DNA of 64,000 nucleotides from Balneolales bacterium (GCA_020832405.1 JAFIET010000006.1:1-64000); one strand, 5' to 3'. Positions 25,120-33,876 are shown, counted from the first letter of the stretch. A program made the numbers and translations. Notes: a model not told the origin generated them from the sequence alone.

Positions 25120-26626
25120 GGTTGATGGCAGTTAACATGGGGATGAGTTTCAGCTTGGTCTCTTCCCACTCTGCTACCGGATCAGAATCCTGTACGATGC
25201 CGCAGCCGGCATAAAACAGCGCCTCGTGCTCGGTAATAAGGCCGCTTCTGATGGCGACTACAAATTCGCCGCGCCCTTTACTGTTGAGCCAGCCAACAGG
25301 GGCAGCATACCAGCCCCTCTCGTAAAGCTCATATTCGGGGATTAAACCGAGCGCTTTGCGTGAGGGCACCCCGCCAACAGCGGGTGTGGGATGCAGGCTC
25401 CTGAGAATTACAAAAGGATCGTATTTGTTATTGGTCCAGGCGGAAATGGGAGTATAGAGATGCTGAACGTTGGTGAATTTTTTTATCCCGGGTTGAGCGG
25501 GATGGTTTACTTCATCACAAAAGTTACGCAGTTTTTCGCGTATGTCCTCAACAACAAGGCGGTGCTCTTCAAGATCTTTGGCACTGCTGAGCAGTTTCTT
25601 TTCCATAATGGCATCCTCTGTGGCGGTTTTGCCTCGGGAGATGCTTCCTGCAAGTCCCTCAGTAAGGATGTAGTTCGAGCGGATGGAGAGCAGGCGCTCG
25701 GGGGTGCTGCCCACAAAAGCCGTTTTGCCCTCGGGCCGCATCATAAAAGTATAGCAGGAGGGGTACTCATTGCGAAGCTGATTCAGGATGCGGGTTGGCT
25801 GCTGCCGGCCGCAAAGCCTGACCCTCAGCATGCGGGAAAGCACAATTTTGGTTAAGGCACCAAGCTCGATAAGCTTTTTGGCTGCACTGATATTTTCGAT
25901 CCATTTACCGAGCGATTCCGGCTCTTCAATTACCTCGGCGTATTCGTGAGCCGGCGCGGGTTCTTCATGCAGGGCCGCAGAGGTTGATTTTAGCAGCTGC
26001 GTTGCCATACGGTCGATGGTAGCCCGTACACTGTCAGCCAGTTTCTCAGCGCTGATGTTTTTCGGTACTTCTTTGTTCACGGTGAGCAGGCAGAGTTCGC
26101 CGTCCCGAACAAATGACCATTCCGGTACAAAAAAATCAGATGCGTTGAAATTTTTCCAGGCTTCAGCATCCTGACGGTCGAAAAATGAAAATCCACCTAA
26201 AAAATGTACGCCTGCCAGGCTGTGCCGGAAGGCGCTGTATTCAACAATATCTTCGCAGGCTTTTTTTATGGCCTCGGAGGTTGCAGTAAAACGATCGCTC
26301 GATTTGCCGTTGCGGCCGGCTGCGGCACACTGACCCGGGCAGCTGATTTTGCGGATAGCTCTCCCGGCTGAAATACCCAGCCGTTCATCAGGATGTTCCC
26401 AGTAGTACTGAAACTGATCAGACTCAGCAAGTATTTCCAATACTGCCAGGGGATCGATATTTTCGAAAGGTACGGTAACAGAGAAAATAACCGGCTGATC
26501 TGCAACCGGTGTAACGGATACGGCTTCTTGTGCACATTCCAAATACCCCTGCTTTTCCAGGCTATCGATAACGGATTTCAGTCCGGATGTATGTATCTGT
26601 TTTTCAGAAGGTTCAGTTCGGATCAT
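25112..26626 (-). CDS. menF: Isochorismate synthase
   Basis: 504 residues. Chorismate-binding C-terminal domain with IVLSRMLRV, FVGSTPERLLSIR, TEGLAGSISRG, LHPTPAVGGVPSRKAL and YAGCGIVQDSDPVAEWEETKLKL. The active-site pattern is that of isochorismate synthase (chorismate to isochorismate, Mg-dependent), not anthranilate synthase. The longer N-terminal half is typical of MenF/DhbC types. First gene of the menF-menD-menH overlap group; the linked menD makes the menaquinone role secure. menC, menE and menA are not in the window. Confidence 0.93.
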   Translation of the reverse strand: MIRTEPSEKQIHTSGLKSVIDSLEKQGYLECAQEAVSVTPVADQPVIFSVTVPFENIDPLAVLEILAESDQFQYYWEHPDERLGISAGRAIRKISCPGQCAAAGRNGKSSDRFTATSEAIKKACEDIVEYSAFRHSLAGVHFLGGFSFFDRQDAEAWKNFNASDFFVPEWSFVRDGELCLLTVNKEVPKNISAEKLADSVRATIDRMATQLLKSTSAALHEEPAPAHEYAEVIEEPESLGKWIENISAAKKLIELGALTKIVLSRMLRVRLCGRQQPTRILNQLRNEYPSCYTFMMRPEGKTAFVGSTPERLLSIRSNYILTEGLAGSISRGKTATEDAIMEKKLLSSAKDLEEHRLVVEDIREKLRNFCDEVNHPAQPGIKKFTNVQHLYTPISAWTNNKYDPFVILRSLHPTPAVGGVPSRKALGLIPEYELYERGWYAAPVGWLNSKGRGEFVVAIRSGLITEHEALFYAGCGIVQDSDPVAEWEETKLKLIPMLTAINHA

Positions 26627-27126
26627 TCAATTTGTATGAGGAGGCTCTTTTTGCTGCCTTTGTTGAATTTGCTAAAAAAAGAATGCTATGTGTTTAATTG
26701 ATAGTTCGCTCAGCTGAATTTTTGCGCGAAAGCTAATAACCAAACCAATTTGTGGCATTATATCAATTACACAAGGAAGCGATATCAATATAAAGTTGTC
26801 TGAACACCGAAGCGCCCTGAATAATTTGGTTTCAGAAAATATTGAAATAATTGTAATTAAGGAAAATTCGCAGAAAATTTATCCGAAGTATGTGTTAGAA
26901 ATGCGGCATATAAAGTATTTAAACCGGTTTTTGAGAGTTCAGGTGCTAAGTTTTCGCGATCCTTCTGTAAGAACCAGGCAGGGATGAGCCGGGCAGGGTT
27001 GAACTAACTGTTTGTATTCTATAGTCTTGTATAAAAAGCGCTTTTTTGAATCAAAATAGTGGATATTTACCCCAATGTTAGCTTAAATTCGCACTACATT
27101 AAATTATTAATCAACTTACAGACCGC
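26627..27126. other. Intergenic region between menF and the acetyltransferase gene
   Basis: 500 AT-rich bases between divergent genes. It holds the perfect palindrome AAAAAGCGCTTTTT near 27033-27046, which may be a terminator or a regulator site. A 63-codon plus-strand frame at 26796-26987 shows no family resemblance and lacks a standard start, so it is not called. No RNA gene found. Confidence 0.5.
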
Positions 27127-27675
27127 ATGATAACAATTCGCCCGGTGGATATGGATAACATCAAAACCCATCACGCCTGGAACAACGACCCTGAACTTAA
27201 CTACTTTGATTCCGATTTTCCGCTTGACATGGAACCAATTTCTTCGTTCAGGCAGCGCATGCAGGAAATGCTGAATGACCCAAACAGCGGTATTCTCATT
27301 CTGGAAATTCACCATGAAGCAGATCAGAAGCTGATTGGAATTGTTGATATTCACGGTATCGACCCAATTAATAAACGTTGTATTATTGAGTGCACCATAG
27401 CAGACCGCTCCTATCAAAATCAGGGGTATGGAACTGCTGCTTTTCGGGATGCGGTCCGTTTTAGCTTCGAAGAGCTGGGTATGAACAAGGTGATGTCAGC
27501 AGCTTTTGATTTTAATGAAAAGTGGATTCGTATCCTCAAGAATCATGGCTTCACTCTTGAAGGTACCCTGCGCGAGCATGCCCTCAAAAATAATGAATAT
27601 GCCGACAAACTCATTTTTAGTATTCTGAAGTCGGAGTTTGTTGATTCAGAGCATTTTCAGATGTCCGTTTCATAG
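27127..27675 (+). CDS. GNAT-family N-acetyltransferase (RimJ/RimL-like)
   Basis: 182 residues. Acetyl-CoA-binding motif A is DRSYQNQGYGTAAFRDAV (about 98-115), in the QxxGxG/A form; the C-terminal strand pattern (NEKWIRILKNHGFTLEGTLREHALKN) is typical of the RimJ/RimL branch that acetylates protein N-termini or small amines. The substrate cannot be told from sequence. Cytosolic. It precedes the lipoprotein gene by 57 bases, without obvious functional link. Confidence 0.85.
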   Translation: MITIRPVDMDNIKTHHAWNNDPELNYFDSDFPLDMEPISSFRQRMQEMLNDPNSGILILEIHHEADQKLIGIVDIHGIDPINKRCIIECTIADRSYQNQGYGTAAFRDAVRFSFEELGMNKVMSAAFDFNEKWIRILKNHGFTLEGTLREHALKNNEYADKLIFSILKSEFVDSEHFQMSVS

Positions 27676-27732
27676 CTTAAGTTAGGAGGGTGCGGGTCAG
27701 GTATCTGAACACATCATCCTAAAACTTAAATT

Positions 27733-28197
27733 ATGAAAATACTCCTGCCGATTGCCATAATGCTACTGTGCATATTTTCTGGATGCGCAGAAACCTCAGT
27801 ACAGGAAACGCTACTCTCGGAGGAAGAAGCCCGGACTGAAATTCTTCAAAAGCTCGATCGTTTCATGGAGGGTGCTTCTCGGGGAGATGCTGAGATTCAC
27901 GGCTCGTTTTGGCATGAAGAGCTGGTTTATACCTCTTCTTCGGGAGCAAGATTCGGAAAGGCAGCTTTGATGGCCGGGCTTCAGCCCCTTCCTGCTGATA
28001 CACCGGCTGAAGTGCGCTATCATGCTGAAAATCCGAACCTCCGTTTTTACGCAGGCACAGCACTGCTTGATTTTACGCTGGTAGCTGTTGAAGGAGAATC
28101 TGAAACCCGCTTTCTGAACAGCGGCGTATTGATTATGTCAGAAGGTAGCTGGCAGGTTGTAAACTGGCAGGCAACCCGTGCCGGCATTGATAACTGA
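27733..28197 (+). CDS. Lipoprotein with SnoaL/DUF4440-like (NTF2) domain
   Basis: 154 residues. Signal peptide with lipobox IFSGC (lipidated Cys about 19). The mature part is an NTF2-like cone: an N-terminal helix EILQKLDRFMEGASRGDAE followed by strands (ELVYTSSSGARFGKAALMAGLQ, LRFYAGTALLDFTLVAV, SWQVVNWQATR). This matches the DUF4440/SnoaL-like group, which covers many unrelated small-molecule binding or enzymatic roles. Attached to a membrane facing the periplasm or surface. The role is unknown. Confidence 0.75.
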   Translation: MKILLPIAIMLLCIFSGCAETSVQETLLSEEEARTEILQKLDRFMEGASRGDAEIHGSFWHEELVYTSSSGARFGKAALMAGLQPLPADTPAEVRYHAENPNLRFYAGTALLDFTLVAVEGESETRFLNSGVLIMSEGSWQVVNWQATRAGIDN

Positions 28198-28270
28198 GCT
28201 TCTTTTCAGTTTGTTTTGCGAAATCAGGCAGCTGATGCTGTTTTCTGCCGCTGACTGTTTTTAAATTAAA

Positions 28271-28312
28271 AAAGCCCGGCCCGGAGGTGAACTCCAGACC
28301 GGGCTTTCTTTT
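28271..28312. terminator. Bidirectional terminator between convergent genes
   Basis: Stem AAAGCCCGG/CCGGGCTTT (28271-28279 with 28299-28307) enclosing a GGAG/CTCC inner stem. T-rich on the plus side and A-rich on the other, so it can end both the lipoprotein gene and the minus-strand metal-ABC operon. Confidence 0.85.
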
Positions 28313-28337
28313 TTGGAAAAATCCTAAACGGCGAAGT

Positions 28338-28877
28338 TTACAGATCGCCGTAAAAATGGAAGTTATCAGGAAGTCCTTCGAGTTCAGCATCGGAAGCACT
28401 GCTTGAGGAAACCCGAGCATTGCTGATGGTGTAAACGCTCACGAGAAAACCTTCCACGTAAACTTCGTCTATCTTAAGTGTACCTGTAACGCGGAGGGGG
28501 TCGAAGGTATAAGTTGCTAATGGTCTGGTAGTTTCGATCATCAGTGTTTCATTGGCTTGAGGCGGCGGCACGTGCATGCAACCCATAAACGGAGCCTGAA
28601 GCAGAATAAACTGCGTGATGTTTTCGATACGGTCGAAAGGCACCATATAGCCCACTACGCTGATTTCCTGCCCGTTCAGCGCTTTGAGGTCTTCGGGTAC
28701 CGCTGCATTTTGCCGGTGAATCTGGTAGCGTCTGAAATCGCTGAACATGATGCGGGGTGCTTCTGATGAAGCCTCAGAAAGGCCCGCCTCACCAACGGCA
28801 GCTGAAGTTATCGTGGGTGCTGCGCCAAATACAGAAAGCGTGAAAAGGACGATGAACAAGCCTGATACAGTCTTCAT
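28338..28877 (-). CDS. DUF3299 periplasmic protein
   Basis: 179 residues with a signal peptide (1-26). Family mark: VVGYMVPFDRIENITQFILLQAPFMGCMHVPPPQANETL, with a conserved Cys/His pair (GCMHVPPP) that may bind metal. It is the last gene of a four-gene minus-strand unit, 20 bases after the FtsX-like permease. DUF3299 proteins are commonly found beside MacB-like ABC genes in zinc-responsive clusters (Vibrio ZrgABCDE is the described case, from memory). So a periplasmic metal-handling role is plausible but not proven. Confidence 0.82.
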   Translation of the reverse strand: MKTVSGLFIVLFTLSVFGAAPTITSAAVGEAGLSEASSEAPRIMFSDFRRYQIHRQNAAVPEDLKALNGQEISVVGYMVPFDRIENITQFILLQAPFMGCMHVPPPQANETLMIETTRPLATYTFDPLRVTGTLKIDEVYVEGFLVSVYTISNARVSSSSASDAELEGLPDNFHFYGDL

Positions 28878-28897
28878 AGTTTCAAAAAGTTGAGGGG

Positions 28898-30445
28898 TTA
28901 GGGAGCAAGATTTGCGACAACATCCGTGCGGTAAGCTTTGAGTGCTGGTATGATACCTGCCAAAATACCGAGCAATACAAACGTTAGCAAGGTAACGAAC
29001 TGAGCGCTGTCTATTGCATAGGCCGAAACGATGATACCGGCGGTTTCAGCTATAAACGGAGCTGTGGCGGCAACAATTCCGATACCGCCGGCAAGACCCA
29101 GAATACAGCCGATACCCACAATGAAACCGGCTTCCAGCAGGATAAGCCCGAGCACGGTTCCGCGCCTTGCACCAAGGGAGCGGATGATGGCGATATCGCG
29201 GCGGCGTTCTTCCATGGTGTTGTAGATGGCAACCAGAACGCCGAAAAGAGCTACGATAAATACGAGCCAGCCTACATAGCGAAGCACAAGTTCGGCATTC
29301 CCGATAATGCTCATCAGTTCCTGAATCTGCATGGCGGGCACTACGGCCATTAGTTCATCTTTGTGTGCAAAGAAGGGATCGCGCATCATATTGCGCGCCA
29401 GCAGCGGATTTTGGGGTGTCGGCATATTGATCATGCCGGCAATCTGCAGCGCGGCAGCCTGATTGCCAAAACTCAGTAAAACGGCATCGAGGCGGCTTAC
29501 ACGGCTTTCATACTCCGAAAGCGGGTGCGGAAACTGACGGCTGAGCCGCTCGGTCATGGCGTTAAGGCGCTCCGTATCAGCCGGTGCATGGTGGCTGTGG
29601 CTGTGCCGGTGCGTATGGCTGTGGTTGTGCGCATTGTCGCTGCCATGACTGTGAGAAGCGTGGTCATGGTCCTCACCATGATCGTGGTTGTGGTCTTGCT
29701 CGTGCTCGTGGTCATGATCATGATCATGATCATGACCGTGCGCATGGTCGTGATCGTTGTGCTCGTGATCGTGATCGTGATCGTGGTCATGCGCATGGTA
29801 GTGCACTGCATAGGCACTGTAGATGCTGGTAAAAATTACATTGTCGTGGGCAGTGCGGCTGGGCTCGAGAATGCCCGTAATTACAAGTTCGAACTCATCA
29901 TGCACGTGCGGCTCAATGTCGTCACCATCAAGCTCGCTTACACCGTGCGTCATAAAAAAGGTGTGCCCAATTCCGATGCCGAGCCTTCGTGCTGCATTGC
30001 TGCCGATTACGGCTTCAAAAGGGCGTTCAAAATTCCGGCCTTCTGCGATCTGGAAAGGCTGCCCGGAGCGGGGTTCGCCTTCAGCGATAAACCCGGCTGA
30101 GGTACCTACAACCCGTACGCCGCGGTAGTTGTCACCTACAAAAACGGGAAAAGCCTGATCGATGCGGCCGTCGCGAAGGGCGATCTGATACACATCTCCG
30201 GGAATTACCCCGGTAGAGGTTTCAAGGTGATAGATTGTGTTGAGGGTCGTTTGCATCCGGCTGCCGGGTGCAGCGAGGATTAAATCGAAGCCGACCGAAG
30301 TTTGGGTGTAACCCTGTTCGGTTTCGCGTTCGAGGGTTTGCACCGCAATAACGAGGGATGCGGCCAGCGCTACTGAGCCAATGGTAAGCAGAGTGCTGAG
30401 AAGCCGCAGCTTCATATTTTTGAAAACTATCTTTACAGGACTCAT
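28898..30445 (-). CDS. FtsX/MacB-type ABC permease with poly-His periplasmic loop
   Basis: 515 residues. N-terminal helix (about 12-34), a periplasmic domain (about 40-375), and three C-terminal helices (about 385-410, 435-462, 478-505) with the FtsX core (MEERRRDIAIIRSLGARRG). Inside the periplasmic domain, residues about 215-286 contain roughly 32 His among 72, mostly as HD, HE, HN and HS pairs, typical of metal-binding spacers. The rest matches MacB-like permeases that couple ATP hydrolysis to periplasmic work. It overlaps the ATPase gene by 4 bases and precedes a DUF3299 gene, so zinc or another divalent metal is the probable ligand. Confidence 0.85.
   Translation of the reverse strand: MSPVKIVFKNMKLRLLSTLLTIGSVALAASLVIAVQTLERETEQGYTQTSVGFDLILAAPGSRMQTTLNTIYHLETSTGVIPGDVYQIALRDGRIDQAFPVFVGDNYRGVRVVGTSAGFIAEGEPRSGQPFQIAEGRNFERPFEAVIGSNAARRLGIGIGHTFFMTHGVSELDGDDIEPHVHDEFELVITGILEPSRTAHDNVIFTSIYSAYAVHYHAHDHDHDHDHEHNDHDHAHGHDHDHDHDHEHEQDHNHDHGEDHDHASHSHGSDNAHNHSHTHRHSHSHHAPADTERLNAMTERLSRQFPHPLSEYESRVSRLDAVLLSFGNQAAALQIAGMINMPTPQNPLLARNMMRDPFFAHKDELMAVVPAMQIQELMSIIGNAELVLRYVGWLVFIVALFGVLVAIYNTMEERRRDIAIIRSLGARRGTVLGLILLEAGFIVGIGCILGLAGGIGIVAATAPFIAETAGIIVSAYAIDSAQFVTLLTFVLLGILAGIIPALKAYRTDVVANLAP
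29588..29803 (-). repeat. In-frame hexanucleotide repeats coding for the His-Asp run
   Basis: The minus strand encodes alternating His and Asp/Glu/Asn/Ser from imperfect CATGAT/CACGAT hexamers, with runs of four to five units near 29710-29740 and 29765-29785. Low complexity makes it prone to slippage by multiples of 6 bases, which keep the reading frame but change the number of His residues. Confidence 0.85.
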
Positions 30446-31113
30446 ACGGGAACCGCCTGGTTTAATTCTGTGAGATCGATGTTGATTTCAAATTCGGCAA
30501 GCACTTCGGTTTCGTGGCTCACCAGGATAAGCGTTTTACCGGCCGTGATTTCTTTAATCAGCGCCAGCACTTCAGCCGATGTTTTGGGGTCGAGTGATCC
30601 TGTGGGCTCATCTGCCAGAATAATCTCCGGGTCGTTGGCAAGTGCCCTGGCAATGCAAACGCGCTGCTGTTGCCCAACTGACAGCTGAGAGGGCCTGTTA
30701 TGCAGCCGTTCGCCAAGCCCGACTCGCTTCAGCAGATCCTCTGCCCGTGCCGGCGGGATTTTCTTATCGGCAAACTGCATGCCCAGCTGCACATTTTCCA
30801 GGGCAGTGAAGCCGTCAAGCAGGTTGAAAGACTGAAAAATGTAGCCTATGTGGTTGGCACGGAAGCGGTCCCGCCGGGATTCGGCAAGTTTTGTAATATC
30901 CCTTCCCAAAATGCTGATTTCGCCTGAATCAGGTAGGGTCATGCCGCTGATGCAGTGGAGAAGCGTAGTTTTTCCGGACCCTGAGGTGCCGCGGAGTGCA
31001 ATATGTGTGCCGGCTTCAACCTTCAGTGAGGGTATGTCCAAAACGGCTTGCTTAAGCCCCGTTGATGGTTCAGGATATGATTTTTTTAAGTGAGATAAAG
31101 CAATGGCGGCCAT
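30442..31113 (-). CDS. ABC transporter ATP-binding protein (LolD/MacB type)
   Basis: 223 residues from the ATG at 31113; a longer frame to 31269 runs into the preceding gene and carries no family sequence. Walker A is GTSGSGKTT (42-50), the signature is LSVGQQQRVCIARALA, Walker B is IILADEPTGSLD, with switch His in LVSHE. This is the MacB/LolD/FtsE-like class that drives FtsX-type permeases by mechanotransmission, not by passing substrate through the membrane. The 4-base overlap with the permease shows they form one complex. Confidence 0.9.
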   Translation of the reverse strand: MAAIALSHLKKSYPEPSTGLKQAVLDIPSLKVEAGTHIALRGTSGSGKTTLLHCISGMTLPDSGEISILGRDITKLAESRRDRFRANHIGYIFQSFNLLDGFTALENVQLGMQFADKKIPPARAEDLLKRVGLGERLHNRPSQLSVGQQQRVCIARALANDPEIILADEPTGSLDPKTSAEVLALIKEITAGKTLILVSHETEVLAEFEINIDLTELNQAVPV

Positions 31114-31198
31114 AGAAAAATGAACCTTATGATTAACAGATGAATGGTTTTGGAAACGGTAAAAAGCCAGGCAAATTATAGCTGAAAACGATACGCTA

Positions 31199-31708
31199 TT
31201 ACCGTATGAACTCGATAAAATGACCCTCCTGTATATCGTGCCGGGCGGTGAACCCGCCGTGAACCTCAACTACGTATAGCGCTGGTCGGCCGGAAGGGTA
31301 CTGCTGCTGAGAGAAAGGAGTAGTATTCTGATGAATACGGACAATCTCAAATTCATCATTAACGAATACCATGTCGAGCGATAGAGGGGTGTTCGCCATC
31401 CAAAAACTAAGGGGCTGCTGCTGATCAAAAATGAAGATCATGCCCCCGTCTTCCGGCATTTCGTAAACGTTCATAAGCCCCTGCTGTCTTGCCATGTTGC
31501 TTTCAGCAACAGCTACCCTAACGGTAGCAGAAGGTTCCTGCGCATCATGTGAAGTTTTGAAATGAACGGTAGCCGGGTACTCAAGCACACGGGCAGCCGC
31601 AGCACTGCCTGTCTGTTCACCGGTGCCACCGTTATCATCGCTGCAGGCATTGAACAATAAAAAGAGCAAGGCAAATGCCGGTGCAACAAAGTAAGCAGGC
31701 AGTCTCAT
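31199..31708 (-). CDS. DUF192 lipoprotein
   Basis: 169 residues from the ATG at 31708 (MRLPAYFVAP); the longer frame to 31837 adds no conserved sequence. Signal peptide with lipobox LFNAC, then the DUF192 domain (AVAESNMARQQGLMNV, GGMIFIFDQQQPLSFWMANTPLSLDMVFVNDEFEIV, PALYVVEVHGG). DUF192 is a common small secreted domain of unknown activity. Located 85 bases upstream of the ABC ATPase gene, so it may be co-transcribed with the metal-linked unit. Confidence 0.82.
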   Translation of the reverse strand: MRLPAYFVAPAFALLFLLFNACSDDNGGTGEQTGSAAAARVLEYPATVHFKTSHDAQEPSATVRVAVAESNMARQQGLMNVYEMPEDGGMIFIFDQQQPLSFWMANTPLSLDMVFVNDEFEIVRIHQNTTPFSQQQYPSGRPALYVVEVHGGFTARHDIQEGHFIEFIR

Positions 31709-31943
31709 AAAGTCAGGAATGTTAGTTGAGAGGAAAGTGATTGCCAAAGTGCGAAGCGCGAAGTTAAGAAAGCATGGGCATAAAGTTAAGCATAAGCTGT
31801 TGAGCTGTTTTAGTAATAAGATGCAATTATGTTGCACAATTTAAGTAAAGCAACAAGCTGCTGTTCACAGAGTTCTGCTCAGCGGGGTGGTCAGTGGTTT
31901 GTATAAGGCTTCCAAAAAGCGTATATTAGCAATCTGAAAGAAA

Positions 31944-31975
31944 GTGAGCCCGCACTTACGGGTCTCACTTTTTTT
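31944..31975 (+). terminator. Leader terminator/attenuator upstream of rimP
   Basis: Stem GTGAG-CCCG / CGGG-T-CTCAC with loop CACTTA, followed by seven T. It lies 110 bases before the rimP ATG, and no plus-strand gene is upstream, so it belongs to the leader of the rimP-nusA-infB operon or ends a short unannotated RNA that starts near 31920. Confidence 0.65.
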
Positions 31976-32085
31976 GTATCAGACCGATTTATATGTACGG
32001 CTGTTTGACGGCAGCGAAGGATGCATCTGTAAAAATGCCCTGATCTGCCGGTTCGGACAGCCTGCTTTCAAGTCTAATTAAATTT

Positions 32086-32562
32086 ATGCTTCAGAAAGAT
32101 ACACAACTTGATCAGCTTCGCGGGTTGATAGAACGCAACATCACCCGAAGTGATGTTTTTTTGGTTGATTTAGAGCTCAAGAGCAGCTCCAAATCGCCCG
32201 CGCTATCGGTGTATGTAGAATCTGATGCCGGTGGTATTAAACTGGACGACTGCGCCCTGATCAGCCGGCAGCTGCAAACCGTAATTGAAGCCCACGATTT
32301 ACTGGGCGAACGCTTTACTCTCAACGTTTCCTCGCCGGGGCTTGACAGGCCTTTAAAACTTGTGAGGCAATATCACCTTAATAAAGGCAGAACGGCTAAG
32401 GTAAAGCATCAAAGTGAAACTGAAAAAGGCCCTAAAGTTTTGGTAAACGAGGGTCTTTTAAAGGAAGTTAATGATGAAGGTATTGTGCTTGAGGCAGCCA
32501 AAACCGATTCTTTCATCAGGTTTGAAGACATCATTGAAACTAAAATCGTACCGACTTTCTAA
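32086..32562 (+). CDS. rimP: Ribosome maturation factor RimP
   Basis: 158 residues. Two-domain RimP: an N-terminal alpha/beta domain with SDVFLVDLELKSSSKSPALSVYVESD, the central LTLNVSSPGLDRPLK-type motif (here FTLNVSSPGLDRPLKLV) and a C-terminal Sm-like barrel. It assists 30S subunit assembly. First gene of the standard rimP-nusA-infB order; 24 bases before nusA. Confidence 0.93.
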   Translation: MLQKDTQLDQLRGLIERNITRSDVFLVDLELKSSSKSPALSVYVESDAGGIKLDDCALISRQLQTVIEAHDLLGERFTLNVSSPGLDRPLKLVRQYHLNKGRTAKVKHQSETEKGPKVLVNEGLLKEVNDEGIVLEAAKTDSFIRFEDIIETKIVPTF

Positions 32563-32586
32563 GAGATACTTATTCCGGAGAAACTC

Positions 32587-33846
32587 ATGCCAAACGAAGA
32601 AAGCAAACTTATTATACAGTACTTTGCCGAGATTGCCCGAGAGAAAAACATCGGCAAAGATATGCTTATGACCATCCTTGAGGATGTTTTTCGCTCCATG
32701 ATACGTCGTAAGTACGGTTCAGACGAAGCCTTTGAAATTATTCTGAATCCCGACCGGGGTGATATTCAGATGTTTCATACCCGTGAAGTAGTACCTGATG
32801 ACGAGCTCACCAATGATGTAACTGAAATTAAATACTCGGAAGCGATCAGGCTTGATCCCGACCTTGAGTTGTTTGATGAGTATGCTCAGGAAATCTTTAT
32901 TACAGATTTCGGGCGCAGGTCGGTACTTACAGCACGTCAGACACTGGCACAGCGTATCCGTGAGATTGAAAAGGAAAAGCTGTTTCAGGAGTACACTGAA
33001 CGCATCGGGGAAATTGTGCTGGGTGATGTTTATCAGATTCGTGCCCGTGATATGCTTATTAATCACAACGGTACGGAACTCGTGATGCCCAAAAACCAGC
33101 AGATTCCGAAAGACCGTTACCGTAAAGGCGATACTATCCGTTGCGTGATTGAAGAAGTAAATATGGATAATGGCAACCTCAGCATTATTGTTTCGCGTAC
33201 TTCGCCGGCTTTCCTTGAGCGTTTGTTTGAAAATGAAATTCCTGAAGTGTATGATCGCATTATCGAAATCAAGCGGGTTGTTCGTGAACCCGGCGACCGG
33301 TCTAAGGTAGCCGTTATTTCCAATGATGAGCGCGTTGATGCTGTTGGGGCATGTGTTGGTATGAAAGGCATCCGCATTCACTCTATCGTGCGTGAGCTCT
33401 GTAATGAGAATATTGATGTCATCAACTTTACAACCGACAAGGTAGAGTTTATTAAGCGTGCACTGCAGCCTGCAAGGGTGTTATCAGTAGAGCTTAATCC
33501 CAAAGGCAACCATGCAAAGGTTAACGTACCTGCTGATCAGGTTTCTAAAGCCATTGGGAAAGGTGGTGTAAACATCAAACTGGCCTCATTGCTAACAGAG
33601 TGCGAGATCGATGTGTATCGTGAAACAGATTACGAAGACGATATCGAAATTTCGGAATTCGAAGAAGATTTCGGACCCGATGTAATTGATGTACTTTATG
33701 AAATAGGGTGCGACAGCGCACGTGCCGTACTGCGCCTCAATCCGGGCGAACTTGTTCGCAGAACCAACGGTCGGATCGACGAGTACAGCGCAAAAAACAT
33801 CTTCAAAATGATTCGCGATGAGTTTGATGAAGATGAGTTAAATTAA
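32587..33846 (+). CDS. nusA: Transcription elongation/termination factor NusA
   Basis: 419 residues. N-terminal RNA polymerase-binding domain (1-130), S1 domain (about 130-205; GEIVLGDVYQIRARDMLI), then two KH domains (VGACVGMKGIRIHSIVRELCNENIDVI and KAIGKGGVNIKLASLL). The acidic tail ends near 419 without the AR1/AR2 repeats of E. coli NusA, as usual outside Gammaproteobacteria. It acts in pausing, intrinsic termination and antitermination of rRNA operons. It lies between rimP and infB. Confidence 0.95.
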   Translation: MPNEESKLIIQYFAEIAREKNIGKDMLMTILEDVFRSMIRRKYGSDEAFEIILNPDRGDIQMFHTREVVPDDELTNDVTEIKYSEAIRLDPDLELFDEYAQEIFITDFGRRSVLTARQTLAQRIREIEKEKLFQEYTERIGEIVLGDVYQIRARDMLINHNGTELVMPKNQQIPKDRYRKGDTIRCVIEEVNMDNGNLSIIVSRTSPAFLERLFENEIPEVYDRIIEIKRVVREPGDRSKVAVISNDERVDAVGACVGMKGIRIHSIVRELCNENIDVINFTTDKVEFIKRALQPARVLSVELNPKGNHAKVNVPADQVSKAIGKGGVNIKLASLLTECEIDVYRETDYEDDIEISEFEEDFGPDVIDVLYEIGCDSARAVLRLNPGELVRRTNGRIDEYSAKNIFKMIRDEFDEDELN

Positions 33847-33876
33847 TAGTTATTTATAATCAGTCAGATTTATTGT

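Noticed and set aside
26796-26987. 63-codon plus-strand frame between menF and the acetyltransferase
   Set aside because: Begins at TTG, no recognisable motif, AT-rich region; could be a decayed gene but nothing supports it.
29525-30100. Plus-strand frames of 191 and 82 codons opposite the poly-His region
   Set aside because: They are produced by the hexamer repeat read in other frames (Val/Met/Ile or His/Asp strings); the permease on the minus strand explains the region.
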